A program made the translations under genes and the position numbers. From Lachnoclostridium sp. UBA5890 (lineage in GTDB: Bacteria > Bacillota > Clostridia > Lachnospirales > Lachnospiraceae), in the NCBI GenBank assembly GCA_002431395.1, contig DJEU01000038.1, forward strand, positions 39,118-103,117: a stretch of 64,000 nucleotides of DNA, in the 5' to 3' direction. Shown here one piece after another: positions 8,873 through 18,090 of the stretch. The notes under the pieces are model-generated. The model saw only the letters and a list, made by a program, of their open reading frames with translations, had not been told where the DNA came from and ran no database searches. How positions within the stretch are numbered: position 1 is the stretch's first letter; each line of letters starts with the position of its first letter.

Positions 8873-9628
8873 ATGCAGAAAAATATTATTTCCATTGGAG
8901 ATCGGATTGAGTTGGTGCAGACGAAGAGTGCTGTTCGTGCAAAAGTATCAGATTCACGATATGCCAGCCAGCTGTTGGATTATGACGGGATACGTACCAT
9001 TAAGATTTCTATGCCGATTTATGAGGGGAAAATGGTTCCACTTGAAGTAAATGATGAGTATGAATTGTGTTTTTTTACTTCCAAGGGAATGTACCGTTGT
9101 CAGGCAAAGATCATGCGCCGGTACCGCGAGAGAAAATTGTTTGTAGTACAGATGCAGATGACATCGCAGCTAAACAAATTTCAAAGAAGACAGTTTTACC
9201 GGCTGGACTGCATGCTTGATTTTGAATATCGCGTTGTAAGCGAAGAAGAGAAGGCGTTACAGAATCTTTTGATGACCGATGCATTTTCGGATGAAACGAC
9301 AAGACAAACTTATGAAAAAAAACTAAGAGACATGAGACAAAACTGGGAAGATGCCAGAATGACAGATATCAGCGGAGGGGGTATGCGGTTTCAATGCGAA
9401 GAAGATTTGGCTGCAGATACCCATTTGAAAGCCAAGCTGCCATTGTCAGGAGTATCAGGAATTGAGTTTATTCAATGTAATGCTACGGTTATTGCGACCA
9501 TTACATTATCGGGTGGAGCCAAACCATATGAAGCCAGATGTCAGTTTGAATCAATGGACAAAAAAACGCAGGATAAGATTATAAAATATATTTTCGAAGA
9601 ACAAAAACGTCGAATAAGAAAGGACTAA
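8873..9628 (+). CDS. YcgR-like PilZ protein, probable c-di-GMP flagellar brake
   Basis: A 251-residue cytoplasmic protein with an N-terminal YcgR-N-like beta domain (~1-100) and a C-terminal PilZ domain. The c-di-GMP-binding motifs are visible: an RRQFYR segment for RxxxR and DISGGGMRF for (D/N)xSxxG. The PilZ domain carries an insertion between the two motifs (~residues 120-155). ATG at 8873 is chosen over TTG 8861 because GGAGAGGG sits just before 8873. Its place in the flagellar operon suggests a motor brake; that role is inferred from the family. Confidence 0.88.
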   Translation: MQKNIISIGDRIELVQTKSAVRAKVSDSRYASQLLDYDGIRTIKISMPIYEGKMVPLEVNDEYELCFFTSKGMYRCQAKIMRRYRERKLFVVQMQMTSQLNKFQRRQFYRLDCMLDFEYRVVSEEEKALQNLLMTDAFSDETTRQTYEKKLRDMRQNWEDARMTDISGGGMRFQCEEDLAADTHLKAKLPLSGVSGIEFIQCNATVIATITLSGGAKPYEARCQFESMDKKTQDKIIKYIFEEQKRRIRKD

Positions 9629-9635
9629 ATGTTTG

Positions 9636-10712
9636 ATGAAAAAAATTTTAATAATTGATGACTCTGCACTTATGAGAAGAGTCATGTCTGATATAATAAA
9701 TACAGATTCCGAAATGTGTGTGACAGATACTGCAGAAAATGGGGTTGCTGCTACAGAATTATTGAAACAGGGAAAAGAATATGAATTGATCTTGTTAGAT
9801 ATTAATATGCCTAGGATGGATGGTCTGGGCTTTTTGAAATATTTAAATGAAAAAGAAATTCATATCCCCGTTTTGGTAGTGAGCTCTATTGCAAGTAAAA
9901 GTACGGAAGAGACAATTCGGGCTCTTGAAATGGGAGCTTACGATTTTGTAAAGAAACCAAGCCGCAGCATAGGGAGGGAAGAAGATTTTCCAAAGCAGTT
10001 ACTTGCAAAAGCAAAGTGTGCGTTCACCATTCACCCGTCTAAGTATGTGGAAAGACAGGAAACACAAAAACAGGTTAAAACGAATAGCCGACCGGTTAAA
10101 AAACGAATGGAATCTGCAAAGAAAAAAAAGGTACAGGCTTGCGAATTTGCAGTGATCGCTTCTTCGACGGGAGGCCCTAAGGCGCTTCAGTCAGTGATAC
10201 CAAAACTGCCAAAGACATTTTCTTGCCCAATGGTTGTTGTACAACATATGCCGACGGGGTTTACGGCTTCACTGGCAAAACGTTTGGATGAGATGTCAGC
10301 CTGTAAAGTTCTGGAGGCCGAAGACGGGATGGAACCTGAAGCCGGAAAAGTGTATGTTGCCAAGGGAGGATATCAACTTCGTGTGGAAAAGGGTACCGGA
10401 GGCAAAATGGTTTTTTCGGTAAAAAAAGAACCGATTCGAAATGGATTACGTCCGTGTGCGGATGTTTTTCTGGAATCCTTGCTTGATGCATCTTACCAGC
10501 ATATTTTATGTACGGTATTGACTGGAATGGGGAACGATGCGACACATGGATTGGAACAATTGAAAGAGAAGAAAGAAATTTATGCAATCGGGCAGAGCGA
10601 ACGGACCTGTGTAGTATACGGGATGCCGTTTTCCCTTGAGAAAGCCGGATTGAGTGATGAAATATTGGATTTAGAGCAGATTGCAGATGCGATGTTTAAG
10701 AGAATACAATAA
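9636..10712 (+). CDS. cheB: Chemotaxis protein-glutamate methylesterase CheB
   Basis: A 358-residue two-domain enzyme that demethylates or deamidates chemoreceptors for adaptation. The receiver domain (~1-120) has D8/D9 and phospho-acceptor D55 (LLDINMP). A basic linker (~130-165) leads to the methylesterase domain with catalytic Ser in SSTGGPKAL, His in QHMP and Asp in GMGNDATHGL. ATG at 9636 is preferred to TTG 9633; AGGA lies at 9621-9624. It lies immediately upstream of cheA. Confidence 0.95.
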   Translation: MKKILIIDDSALMRRVMSDIINTDSEMCVTDTAENGVAATELLKQGKEYELILLDINMPRMDGLGFLKYLNEKEIHIPVLVVSSIASKSTEETIRALEMGAYDFVKKPSRSIGREEDFPKQLLAKAKCAFTIHPSKYVERQETQKQVKTNSRPVKKRMESAKKKKVQACEFAVIASSTGGPKALQSVIPKLPKTFSCPMVVVQHMPTGFTASLAKRLDEMSACKVLEAEDGMEPEAGKVYVAKGGYQLRVEKGTGGKMVFSVKKEPIRNGLRPCADVFLESLLDASYQHILCTVLTGMGNDATHGLEQLKEKKEIYAIGQSERTCVVYGMPFSLEKAGLSDEILDLEQIADAMFKRIQ

Positions 10713-10747
10713 TTTTTAAGCAGATCAGCATCGGAATGGAGGAAATC

Positions 10748-12826
10748 ATGGATACAAGTCAATATCTGGAGTTATTTATTGATGAAACAAAAGAACATTT
10801 ACAGTCGTTAAATGAGCACATTTTGGAATTGGAAAAGGAACCGGAAGATGCCGATACCATTAATGAGATTTTCCGTGCTGCACATACGTTAAAGGGAATG
10901 GCAGGTACGATGGGATATACCAGAATGCAGCGCCTGACACATGATCTGGAAAATGTATTTCAGGAAATCCGAAACGGAAATATGAAAGCAAATGCTAAAC
11001 TCATTGATATTTTGTTCCGTGGTCTGGATGCATTGGAAGGGTATCTGGAAATTATTTCCACTACCGGAAGCGAAGGAACTGAAGACAATGAAGACATTAT
11101 AAAAGATTTGGATGAACTGGTAAAAGAAGGGACCGGGAAAGCATCTGACGGTGATACAAAAGAAGAGAAAGCGAAGGAGGCGTCGGCACAGGCACAGCCG
11201 ACTGGTTCAGATAAAGATAAATTCCGCAGTATTCCGGTTTCTGAGTATGAAATCGTGGCGATGGATAATGCCAAACAGGAAGGACAGAATATTCTCGGAA
11301 TTACGGTTTATCTGCAGGAATCTTGTATTTTGAAGGCTGCGCGTGCATTTCTTGTGTTCAAGTCTGTTGAGGAGAAAGGGGAACTGATTAAATCCGTTCC
11401 TACGACAGAGCAGATTGAAGATGAAGAGTTTGATTTTGATTTCAGTTGGATTCTGGCGACGAAAGAAGACAAAGAGACAATTAAAAAATTGATCATGAAT
11501 GTATCTGAGATTGCAGACGTGGCAATTGATGACTTTACATATTCTGCAGAAAAACCAGAAGAAAAGCAGGAGGAAAAGGCCATAGAGGCAACTACTGCGG
11601 CACCAAAGGAAGAAAAGAAAGAGGCACCGAAAAAGCCTGCCACAAAAGGAAAGGTGGCAAGCCGTTCGGTTCGTGTGGATATTGATAAATTGGATGTTTT
11701 AATGAATCTTGTCAGTGAACTTATTATTGCGAAGAATGCTTTGGTTTCTGTCTCTTCTGCAGAGGGAGCTGCCGACTTGTCATCGAATTCCACATTCAAT
11801 GAAAATATCGAGTACCTTGAGAGAGTAACGACCAATCTGCATGAGTCCGTTATGAAAGTTCGAATGGTTCCAATCGAAAGCGTGGTAAATCGATTCCCAC
11901 GTATGATTCGTGACTTGAACCGTAAATTGAATAAAAAGATGGAATTGTACATGACAGGTGAAGATACCGAACTTGACCGTACGGTAATCGATGAACTGGG
12001 AGATCCGCTGATGCATCTTCTTCGTAACTCAGCAGACCATGGACTGGAGAGCAATGAAGAACGTGTTCGCCTTGGCAAACCGGAAGTCGGATCCATTTAT
12101 CTGGATGCTTACCAGGATGGCAACAATGTTACGATTGAGGTTCGTGATGATGGTGCCGGCATTAATATAGAAAAAGTAAAAAATAAAGCCATTGAAAAGG
12201 GAACGATCACCGAGCAGCAGGCAGAAACGATGACAGAGAAAGACTTTATCGATCTGTTGTTCCGTCCAAGTTTTTCGACGGCAGATAAAATTTCAGATGT
12301 ATCCGGTCGAGGCGTTGGTCTTGATGTTGTAAAAACAAAGATTGAATCGTTAGGCGGAAGCATTGAAGCAAAAACCGTAAAAGGAGAAGGAAGTACCTTT
12401 ATCATTCAGCTTCCATTGACCTTAGCAATCATCCAGGCACTTATGGTAGAAGTTGGAAAAGAAAAATATGCGATTCCTCTTGGAAATATTGATACGATCG
12501 AAGATATTGCACTCGATGAGATCAAACTGGTACAGTCCAAAGAGGTCATTTATCTGCGTGGCAGCGTAATTCCTATTGTACGCATGAATGAAGTTCTTGA
12601 GATGGAAGATTACGAGCGCGATCCGGAAAGCAAGTCCATGGTCGTTGTAGTAGTGAAAAAAGGAGATCAGCGACTTGGTCTTGGTGTGGATAATCTTCTT
12701 GGACAGCAGGAAACCGTTATCAAATCGATGGGACATCATATTACAAATGCCAAATTGTTCAGCGGTGCAACCATTTTAGGTGATGGTGAAGTTGCCTTAA
12801 TCTTAGATACAAATACATTGGTATAA
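10748..12826 (+). CDS. cheA: Chemotaxis histidine kinase CheA
   Basis: A 692-residue kinase that phosphorylates CheY and CheB. It has an HPt domain (phospho-His in FRAAHTLKGMAGTMG, ~45), a P2-like response-regulator docking domain (~160-265), an Ala/Lys/Glu-rich linker and a P3 dimerisation helix pair. The ATPase domain (N-box HLLRNSADHGLES, DDGAGI, GRGVGLDVV) and a CheW-like P5 domain follow. ATG at 10748 is chosen over 10736 because GGAGG at 10738-10742 precedes it. Confidence 0.96.
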   Translation: MDTSQYLELFIDETKEHLQSLNEHILELEKEPEDADTINEIFRAAHTLKGMAGTMGYTRMQRLTHDLENVFQEIRNGNMKANAKLIDILFRGLDALEGYLEIISTTGSEGTEDNEDIIKDLDELVKEGTGKASDGDTKEEKAKEASAQAQPTGSDKDKFRSIPVSEYEIVAMDNAKQEGQNILGITVYLQESCILKAARAFLVFKSVEEKGELIKSVPTTEQIEDEEFDFDFSWILATKEDKETIKKLIMNVSEIADVAIDDFTYSAEKPEEKQEEKAIEATTAAPKEEKKEAPKKPATKGKVASRSVRVDIDKLDVLMNLVSELIIAKNALVSVSSAEGAADLSSNSTFNENIEYLERVTTNLHESVMKVRMVPIESVVNRFPRMIRDLNRKLNKKMELYMTGEDTELDRTVIDELGDPLMHLLRNSADHGLESNEERVRLGKPEVGSIYLDAYQDGNNVTIEVRDDGAGINIEKVKNKAIEKGTITEQQAETMTEKDFIDLLFRPSFSTADKISDVSGRGVGLDVVKTKIESLGGSIEAKTVKGEGSTFIIQLPLTLAIIQALMVEVGKEKYAIPLGNIDTIEDIALDEIKLVQSKEVIYLRGSVIPIVRMNEVLEMEDYERDPESKSMVVVVVKKGDQRLGLGVDNLLGQQETVIKSMGHHITNAKLFSGATILGDGEVALILDTNTLV

Positions 12827-12843
12827 GAATGGAGGATGCGAAA

Positions 12844-13308
12844 ATGGATGCTATGACAAATGAAACAGTAACAGAAGAAATTCAATATATTGTCATTCGT
12901 TTGGGCGAAGAACAGTATGGAATCAATATCGGATATGTGGATAATATTGTCAGAATGCCACGGGTAACCCGCGTGCCGAAATCCCAGCCATATTATATTG
13001 GTGTGATCAATCTGCGTGGAGAAGTGGTTCCGGTAATGAGTCTTCGCAAACGTTTTGGACTGGAAGCAGATGAATATACCGGGGCGACCCGTATTATCAT
13101 TTTAAAATTAAAAGACCAGTCCATGGTCGGAGTGATCGTTGATGAAGTAAAAGAAGTTGTAAATTTGGATCCGGAAACCATTGAAAAACCAAACTTTAAG
13201 TTGGATGAAAGCAATGCTTCCTATTTGGCAGGAATAGGTAAAAATGGAGAAAATCTTATTTCTCTTCTGAACATTGAGAATGTGGTAGGAGAGACAAAGA
13301 CAGCATGA
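12844..13308 (+). CDS. cheW: Chemotaxis coupling protein CheW
   Basis: A 154-residue adaptor linking receptors to CheA, a single CheW-like double beta-barrel (EEQYGINIGYVDNIVRMPRVTRVP; YYIGVINLRGEVVPVMSLRKRFGL). ATG at 12844 is chosen over 12829 because GGAGG at 12831-12835 is correctly spaced for it and overlaps the earlier ATG. The end overlaps cheD by ATGA. Confidence 0.95.
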   Translation: MDAMTNETVTEEIQYIVIRLGEEQYGINIGYVDNIVRMPRVTRVPKSQPYYIGVINLRGEVVPVMSLRKRFGLEADEYTGATRIIILKLKDQSMVGVIVDEVKEVVNLDPETIEKPNFKLDESNASYLAGIGKNGENLISLLNIENVVGETKTA

Positions 13309-13790
13309 GTAATATGATTCGAGTGGGGATGGCAGATTATAAGTTGTGCCGTCCTCCACAGAAAATATCAACACTTGGTCTGGGATCGTGTCTTGGTGTG
13401 ATTCTGTATGACCGGAGATTAAAGATATGCGGATTGGCTCATGTTATGATGCCGAGCAGTCAATTGATCCGAAAAAATGCTAACCGTATGAAGTTTGTCG
13501 ACACCTGTTTAAAGGACATGCTGGAAGAATTAGTAAAACAGGGAAGCCAAAAAGAAAATATGATTGCAAAGATGGCAGGCGGTGCGCAGATGTTCGTCAA
13601 TCAGAACACGCATAATATGCTTAATATCGGTCAGCAGAATATTCAGGCGGTTCATGAACTTTTGTCAAAATGGAAAATTCCACTTGTGGCAGAGGATGTC
13701 GGCAACAATTACGGCCGTACGATTGAATTTGATCCTGAGACGGGAGAACTTATGATTCGTTCGATCGGCGTAGGAGATACGGTTATATAA
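13305..13790 (+). CDS. cheD: Chemoreceptor glutamine deamidase CheD
   Basis: A 161-residue CheD-family deamidase. The catalytic Cys lies in LGLGSCLGVILYD, the His in CGLAHVMMP and the Thr in the YGRTIEF segment. In Gram-positive chemotaxis CheD also partners CheC-type phosphatases. No separate cheC is seen here, so FliY may supply the phosphatase function. The ATG overlaps the cheW stop. Confidence 0.94.
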   Translation: MSNMIRVGMADYKLCRPPQKISTLGLGSCLGVILYDRRLKICGLAHVMMPSSQLIRKNANRMKFVDTCLKDMLEELVKQGSQKENMIAKMAGGAQMFVNQNTHNMLNIGQQNIQAVHELLSKWKIPLVAEDVGNNYGRTIEFDPETGELMIRSIGVGDTVI

Positions 13791-13822
13791 TATCATTGAA
13801 AAGAAAGATAAGGGGCAAAAGA

Positions 13823-14128
13823 ATGAAATATCGTTTTATTCCGGCATGTGTTATGCTGACAGCAGGTTTGGTCTGCTGTATTATGAGCATTGTACAAAGA
13901 TGGGATGTTACGTACAGTCTTATTGCGCTGCTGATCGTATTGATCTTGTTTTATATTCTTGGACAGATCGCAGCACAGGTGATCGGAAAAGTGATTGCCG
14001 ATCATGAAGCAATGGTAAAGGCAGAGGAAGAGCGGCTTCGAAGAGAAGAAGAATTGGCGGCTGAAGAAGCAGAAAAAGAGAAGGAAGAACAGAAAAAAAA
14101 CGAGGATAATGAAGCAGGAACATTGTGA
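13823..14128 (+). CDS. Small membrane protein of unknown function in the che operon
   Basis: A 101-residue protein with two hydrophobic segments (about 5-24 and 30-55) separated by a short charged turn. A highly charged Glu/Lys/Ala tail (~60-101) is probably a coiled coil. I do not recognise a named family. ATG at 13823 follows AAGGGG at 13810-13814; an in-frame TTG at 13796 is less likely. Being between cheD and fliA with short gaps suggests cotranscription and a flagellar or signalling accessory role, but that is inference. Confidence 0.75.
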   Translation: MKYRFIPACVMLTAGLVCCIMSIVQRWDVTYSLIALLIVLILFYILGQIAAQVIGKVIADHEAMVKAEEERLRREEELAAEEAEKEKEEQKKNEDNEAGTL

Positions 14129-14159
14129 TGGGGTCTCCCAAAGTGAGTGAGGAACTTGT

Positions 14160-14933
14160 ATGGCGATGAAAGAAGAACAGAAAAAAAAGTTATGGGATGC
14201 ATATAAAAAGAATAAAACTCCCGAAATACGTGAGCAGTTAATAATTGAATATGCAAATCTGGTGAATCTGGTAGCTGGCCGCATGGGAATGTACCTTGGC
14301 TATACAGTTGAATACGATGATCTCGTTGGTTATGGTATCTTTGGGCTTATCGATGCCATTGACAAGTTCGACCTGACAAAAAATGTAAAATTTGAGACGT
14401 ATGCCAGTCTTCGTATCCGTGGCTCGATCCTAGATCAGATCCGTAAGATGGATTGGGTTCCCAGAACGCTTCGACAGCGTCAGAAACAGATGGATTCTGC
14501 CGCTGCAAAAATTGAAGCCAAAGAGGGAAGACCGGCGACAGATGTTGAAATTGCAAAAGAATTAAATATTGCAGAAGAAGAATACAGTGGATGGAAAAGT
14601 GAGATTCAACTCGCCAATATGATTTCGTTGGATGATTATCTGGAACAAAGTGGAGATGCCAATATCGAGCCGGGAGGTTCGCAGCGGTTTGAACAGCCGG
14701 AAAAGGCAATCGAAAAAGAAGAACTTAAACAAATGCTTGCAGAAGCATTAAAGGCATTAACAGAAAAGGAATGCAGTGTGATCACTCTTTATTATTATGA
14801 AGATTTGACACTGAAAGAGATCAGCCTGATTTTGGAGGTTTCAGAATCCAGAGTATCTCAGCTGCATTCGAAGGCATTGCAGAAAATGAGAGGGAAACTG
14901 GGCGACAGCGTAGAACTATTGGCTTTGTTTTGA
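14160..14933 (+). CDS. fliA: Flagellar sigma factor FliA (sigma-28/SigD)
   Basis: A 257-residue sigma factor of the FliA/WhiG type, which directs late flagellar and chemotaxis gene transcription. Region 2 (YDDLVGYGIFGLIDAIDKFD; FETYASLRIRGSILDQIRKMDWVPR), region 3 and region 4 (LTLKEISLILEVSESRVSQLH) are intact. GAGGA at 14149-14153 supports ATG 14160. I saw no anti-sigma flgM in this window. Confidence 0.95.
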   Translation: MAMKEEQKKKLWDAYKKNKTPEIREQLIIEYANLVNLVAGRMGMYLGYTVEYDDLVGYGIFGLIDAIDKFDLTKNVKFETYASLRIRGSILDQIRKMDWVPRTLRQRQKQMDSAAAKIEAKEGRPATDVEIAKELNIAEEEYSGWKSEIQLANMISLDDYLEQSGDANIEPGGSQRFEQPEKAIEKEELKQMLAEALKALTEKECSVITLYYYEDLTLKEISLILEVSESRVSQLHSKALQKMRGKLGDSVELLALF

Positions 14934-14981
14934 GATGAGGGTCAGTCTGCCCAGCCGGGATAACAAGAAGGGGGAAATATC

Positions 14982-16580
14982 ATGGCAAGAAATGCATATT
15001 TTCAGATTATTCATAAACCAAAGCGAACCATGATCAAGGTGATACCGCCTTCCGAAGGCGGAGAAATGTTCTCTATTGACGAAGTACAGCAGTATTTGGA
15101 GGCTGTAAATATCACTTCTTATGATCTAAAGGGATTAGATACTTATCTTAAGCAGGGGGAATTCTCCAAAGAATATCCTCTTCTTATGATGGAAACACTT
15201 CCAGAAGATGAAAAATGCTTTATAACGGTGATTGAGGAAGGAAAAGCGGCAGTTGCCCGTTTTTATCCGGCTTCTTCGAAGGGAAGACCGATACAGAAAG
15301 AAGAAATTTTGGGAGATCTGCGTCTGGCAGGAGTTACCTATGGAATACAGGAAGAAGAAATTGACCGATTCTTAAAAGAAAAGAAGTATTGCACCGATTA
15401 TTGTCTTGCGAAAGCCAAACTTCCGAGACAGGGATCGGATGCAGAAATTGAATATCATTTTGATGTAAATACAACGGCAAAGCCGAAATTAAATGAGGAT
15501 GGAAGTGTGGATTTTCATCATTTGGGAAATATTAAACCGGTGGAAAAAGGGGAAAAGCTTGCTACATTGACACCAGCGGATTTTGGCGAAGCAGGGGTCA
15601 CGGTAACCGGAGAGGCGATGCCGCCTGCAAAAGTAAAAGTTCTTACCCTTCGGTTTGGAAGAAATATCCGACTAAGTGAAGATAAATGCGAGATTTATTC
15701 GGAAGTTTCCGGTCATGTGACTCTGGTAGATGATCTGGTTATGGTATCGGATGTTTATGAGGTTCCTGCTAATGTTGATGTATCTACCGGTGATATTGAG
15801 TACAACGGAACCGTACAGGTAAATGGAAATGTTCTGACAGGGTATATGATTCAGGCGACGGGAGATATTATTGTAAATGGTGTGGTAGAAGGTGCCATTT
15901 TGATCGCAGGCGGAAACATTGTATTAAAGCGCGGAATGCAAGGTATGACAAAGGGCAGTTTGTCAGCAGCTGGAAATATTACCGCAAAATTTATTGAAAA
16001 CAGTGAAGTCCGCTGTGAGGGAACATTAATGTGTGATGCCGTTTTACACAGTGATGTTGAATGCAAAAATGATATCTCGGTATTGGGAAGAAAAGGACTT
16101 ATCAATGGCGGACATATCCGTTCGTACACCAATATTGCGGCGACGCAGACCGGGTCGCTTATGGGAACAACGACGGTTCTTGAAATTATAATGGATGTAG
16201 AACTGGCGAAACGCTACAATGAGTTGCAGAACCGAAGCCATGTCGCCAGAAAGGGACTTCGCCAGATGGAGCGCGTTTTAATTGCAATCAAGAGCAGTTT
16301 GAAAAGCGGAAAGAAACTGACGGAAACGCAGATTCAATATTTAAAGATGGCGGCGGTATTAAAACCGAAAATGGTATATGCGTTAGAGCAGATTGAAGAA
16401 ACCCTGCCGGTTCTTGAAAGGAAACTGGATACTACGAAAAAAGGTACGATCCGCGTGGAGGGAACGATCAATCCGGGAACGCAGATTGTCATCAAAGAGA
16501 TGTCGAGAATTATCTCGGAACCGGTTTCCCGATGCAAATTTGTGTTAAACGGAGCAGATATCAAATCTGTAGGTTTATAA
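14982..16580 (+). CDS. FapA/DUF342 family protein
   Basis: A 532-residue cytoplasmic protein with an N-terminal region (~1-170) followed by a long beta-helix-like Gly/Asn/Val repeat region (~260-400; e.g. VNGVVEGAILIAGGNIVLKRGMQG). A helical segment (~405-475) and a short C-terminal beta region complete it. This matches the FapA (flagellar assembly protein A, DUF342) family, often placed beside fliA in Clostridia. Its biochemical role is not established, and the name comes from family and context. The ATG is preceded by AAGGGGG. Confidence 0.85.
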   Translation: MARNAYFQIIHKPKRTMIKVIPPSEGGEMFSIDEVQQYLEAVNITSYDLKGLDTYLKQGEFSKEYPLLMMETLPEDEKCFITVIEEGKAAVARFYPASSKGRPIQKEEILGDLRLAGVTYGIQEEEIDRFLKEKKYCTDYCLAKAKLPRQGSDAEIEYHFDVNTTAKPKLNEDGSVDFHHLGNIKPVEKGEKLATLTPADFGEAGVTVTGEAMPPAKVKVLTLRFGRNIRLSEDKCEIYSEVSGHVTLVDDLVMVSDVYEVPANVDVSTGDIEYNGTVQVNGNVLTGYMIQATGDIIVNGVVEGAILIAGGNIVLKRGMQGMTKGSLSAAGNITAKFIENSEVRCEGTLMCDAVLHSDVECKNDISVLGRKGLINGGHIRSYTNIAATQTGSLMGTTTVLEIIMDVELAKRYNELQNRSHVARKGLRQMERVLIAIKSSLKSGKKLTETQIQYLKMAAVLKPKMVYALEQIEETLPVLERKLDTTKKGTIRVEGTINPGTQIVIKEMSRIISEPVSRCKFVLNGADIKSVGL

Positions 16581-16598
16581 AGGAAAGGAGAATGTCGT

Positions 16599-16904
16599 AT
16601 GCCGATTAATTCCATTGATTTAGTGACCCTGCCTTCGCGGTCGGCAGAAGCATCTACGATAGCCGGAAGAGAACAACATCAGATTCAGCATATGGCAGAC
16701 AGCGGTGCAACGATACTGGAAAAAGAAATCGTAGAGAATCAGCACCGCACTGTGGAGGCAAAAAAAGGGGAAAAGATGAATTTTGACCTCGGGGAATCCG
16801 GCAACTCCGGATACCGCCCAAAACGAAAGAAAAAGCGTAAAAAAGAAGAGACACCGGAAGCGAAGAAAAAGATGCCGGGAAGCAGCTTTGATATTACAAT
16901 TTAA
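16599..16904 (+). CDS. Small basic hypothetical protein, flagellar operon
   Basis: A 101-residue protein with no recognised domain, signal peptide or membrane segment. The N-terminal half is polar (Gln/Ala/Glu). The C-terminal half has a strongly basic run (RPKRKKKRKKEE at ~73-84) and ends GSSFDITI. A GAAAGGAGAATG region supports the ATG. It sits 18 bp after fapA and 16 bp before the next gene, so it belongs to the operon. Function unknown; the basic tract could bind nucleic acid or membrane phospholipid, which is speculation. Confidence 0.72.
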   Translation: MPINSIDLVTLPSRSAEASTIAGREQHQIQHMADSGATILEKEIVENQHRTVEAKKGEKMNFDLGESGNSGYRPKRKKKRKKEETPEAKKKMPGSSFDITI

Positions 16905-16920
16905 AAACAGGAGAAACAAA

Positions 16921-17520
16921 ATGTTGACAGCGATAGAGATTATAGTACTTATTCTAGGCTTTTTTGCGGTTTGCATCAGTTTTTTTGTGGGAAATAACGC
17001 AAAAATTGAGCAGATAAACCGTACAGATGTGCTGGATGAGACAAAAGAACAGTTAAAAAAAGAAATGTCTGATTATCTGGAGGAAAAAAAAGAACAGACT
17101 ATCTCGGAAACAGAAGAATATCTGAACCGAAAGAGTAATGAGAAAATTATGGAATTCGACGAATTTTCTTCCCAGATTTTGGAAAAGATTGACCAAAATC
17201 ATCAGGAAGTGGTTTTTATGTATCAGATGTTGTCGGATAAAGAAGAACAGTTAAAAGAGCATTTAAATCATACAAATAAAAAGAAGGAAACGCAGGCGGC
17301 AGGAATTGAAAAAAAGAAAGAAATTCTGCAGAAAAAAACGCCGGAAAAAGAAAAGCAAGTGGACAAAAAGCCGGAAATACCGAAAAATGAGAAAAACGAT
17401 CTCAATGCACAGATGCTTGCTTTGCATAAGCAGGGAAAGAGTGTTTTGGAAATTTCAAAAATGCTTCATGTGGGTCAGGGCGAGGTGCAGTTGATTGTTT
17501 CCTTATATGGTGGGAAATAA
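16921..17520 (+). CDS. Membrane-anchored coiled-coil protein with C-terminal helix-turn-helix-like segment
   Basis: A 199-residue protein with one N-terminal transmembrane helix (~4-24), a long Glu/Lys/Gln coiled coil (~30-160), and a C-terminal segment resembling a small HTH (MLALHKQGKSVLEISKMLHV, then GQGEVQLIVSLYGGK). This resembles the DUF6115-type proteins of clostridial flagellar operons, from memory and unchecked. The start is ATG 16921 with AGGAG upstream; an open frame beginning at 16783 runs through the preceding gene and is not credible. A membrane-tethered HTH is unusual, and the segment may not bind DNA. Confidence 0.75.
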   Translation: MLTAIEIIVLILGFFAVCISFFVGNNAKIEQINRTDVLDETKEQLKKEMSDYLEEKKEQTISETEEYLNRKSNEKIMEFDEFSSQILEKIDQNHQEVVFMYQMLSDKEEQLKEHLNHTNKKKETQAAGIEKKKEILQKKTPEKEKQVDKKPEIPKNEKNDLNAQMLALHKQGKSVLEISKMLHVGQGEVQLIVSLYGGK

Positions 17521-17532
17521 AGGAGGATACTC

Positions 17533-18048
17533 GTGAAAATTAAATGGTTTTTAAGAGGACTGGGTGTTGGCATGATTGTCACAGCCATTCTTTTATGTAC
17601 AAATTATCGAAAAGAGAACGATCACAGTGAACTGATCAAAGAAGCCAAAAAGATTGGGATGGTATTTCCTAAGGAAGAAACTTCATCAGCGGAACAGATC
17701 TTGCCGGAAATTACACCTGTGTCGGTGACAGAAAGTGCAGTCAGTACATCACAGGAAGAGGATTCCAAAAAAAAGGCAGAGAAAGAAAAGGTAGAGAATA
17801 GTTCCAAAGATATTACATCTGCATCTGCCTATCATAACAATAAACAGAGTTTTGTAGTACGGGAAGGGCTTTTGTCCAGTAGTGTTGCAAGAGATCTGGA
17901 AGAACAGGGACTTGTGAAAGATGCGGATGAGTTTGATACGTATCTTGAGAAAAATGGCTATGCAAAGTATGTGAGAAGCGGAAAATATGATATTCCGAAA
18001 GATGCAGATTATAAAACCATCGCCAAAATTATAACAAAACAAAATTAG
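17533..18048 (+). CDS. Membrane-anchored protein with an MltG/YceG-type N-terminal (LysM-like) domain only
   Basis: A 171-residue protein with an N-terminal transmembrane helix (~5-24), a Ser/Glu/Lys-rich linker (~30-105) and a C-terminal domain (VVREGLLSSSVARDLEEQGLV, then DADEFDTYLEKNGY and SGKYDIP). This resembles the LysM-like N-terminal part of endolytic transglycosylase MltG. The catalytic YceG domain of full-length MltG (usually over 300 residues) is absent, so no lytic activity is expected. GTG start follows AGGAGG at 17521-17526. It is the last gene before the rpsB promoter. Confidence 0.7.
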   Translation: MKIKWFLRGLGVGMIVTAILLCTNYRKENDHSELIKEAKKIGMVFPKEETSSAEQILPEITPVSVTESAVSTSQEEDSKKKAEKEKVENSSKDITSASAYHNNKQSFVVREGLLSSSVARDLEEQGLVKDADEFDTYLEKNGYAKYVRSGKYDIPKDADYKTIAKIITKQN

Positions 18049-18051
18049 GAC

Positions 18052-18080
18052 TTGCTTTTTCTGATTTAATATGATAAAAT
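18052..18080 (+). promoter_or_regulatory. Probable sigma-A promoter of rpsB-tsf
   Basis: TTGCTT at 18052-18057, a 17-bp spacer and TAAAAT at 18075-18080, with an extended -10 TG at 18072-18073. It lies just after the last gene of the flagellar operon and ~110 bp before rpsB, so it separates the housekeeping operon from the flagellar one. Confidence 0.7.
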
Positions 18081-18090
18081 AAATCGGATT

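Noticed and set aside
11308..12096. 262-codon open frame on the - strand inside cheA
   Set aside because: Serine/arginine-rich antisense translation of conserved CheA domains; no start signal.
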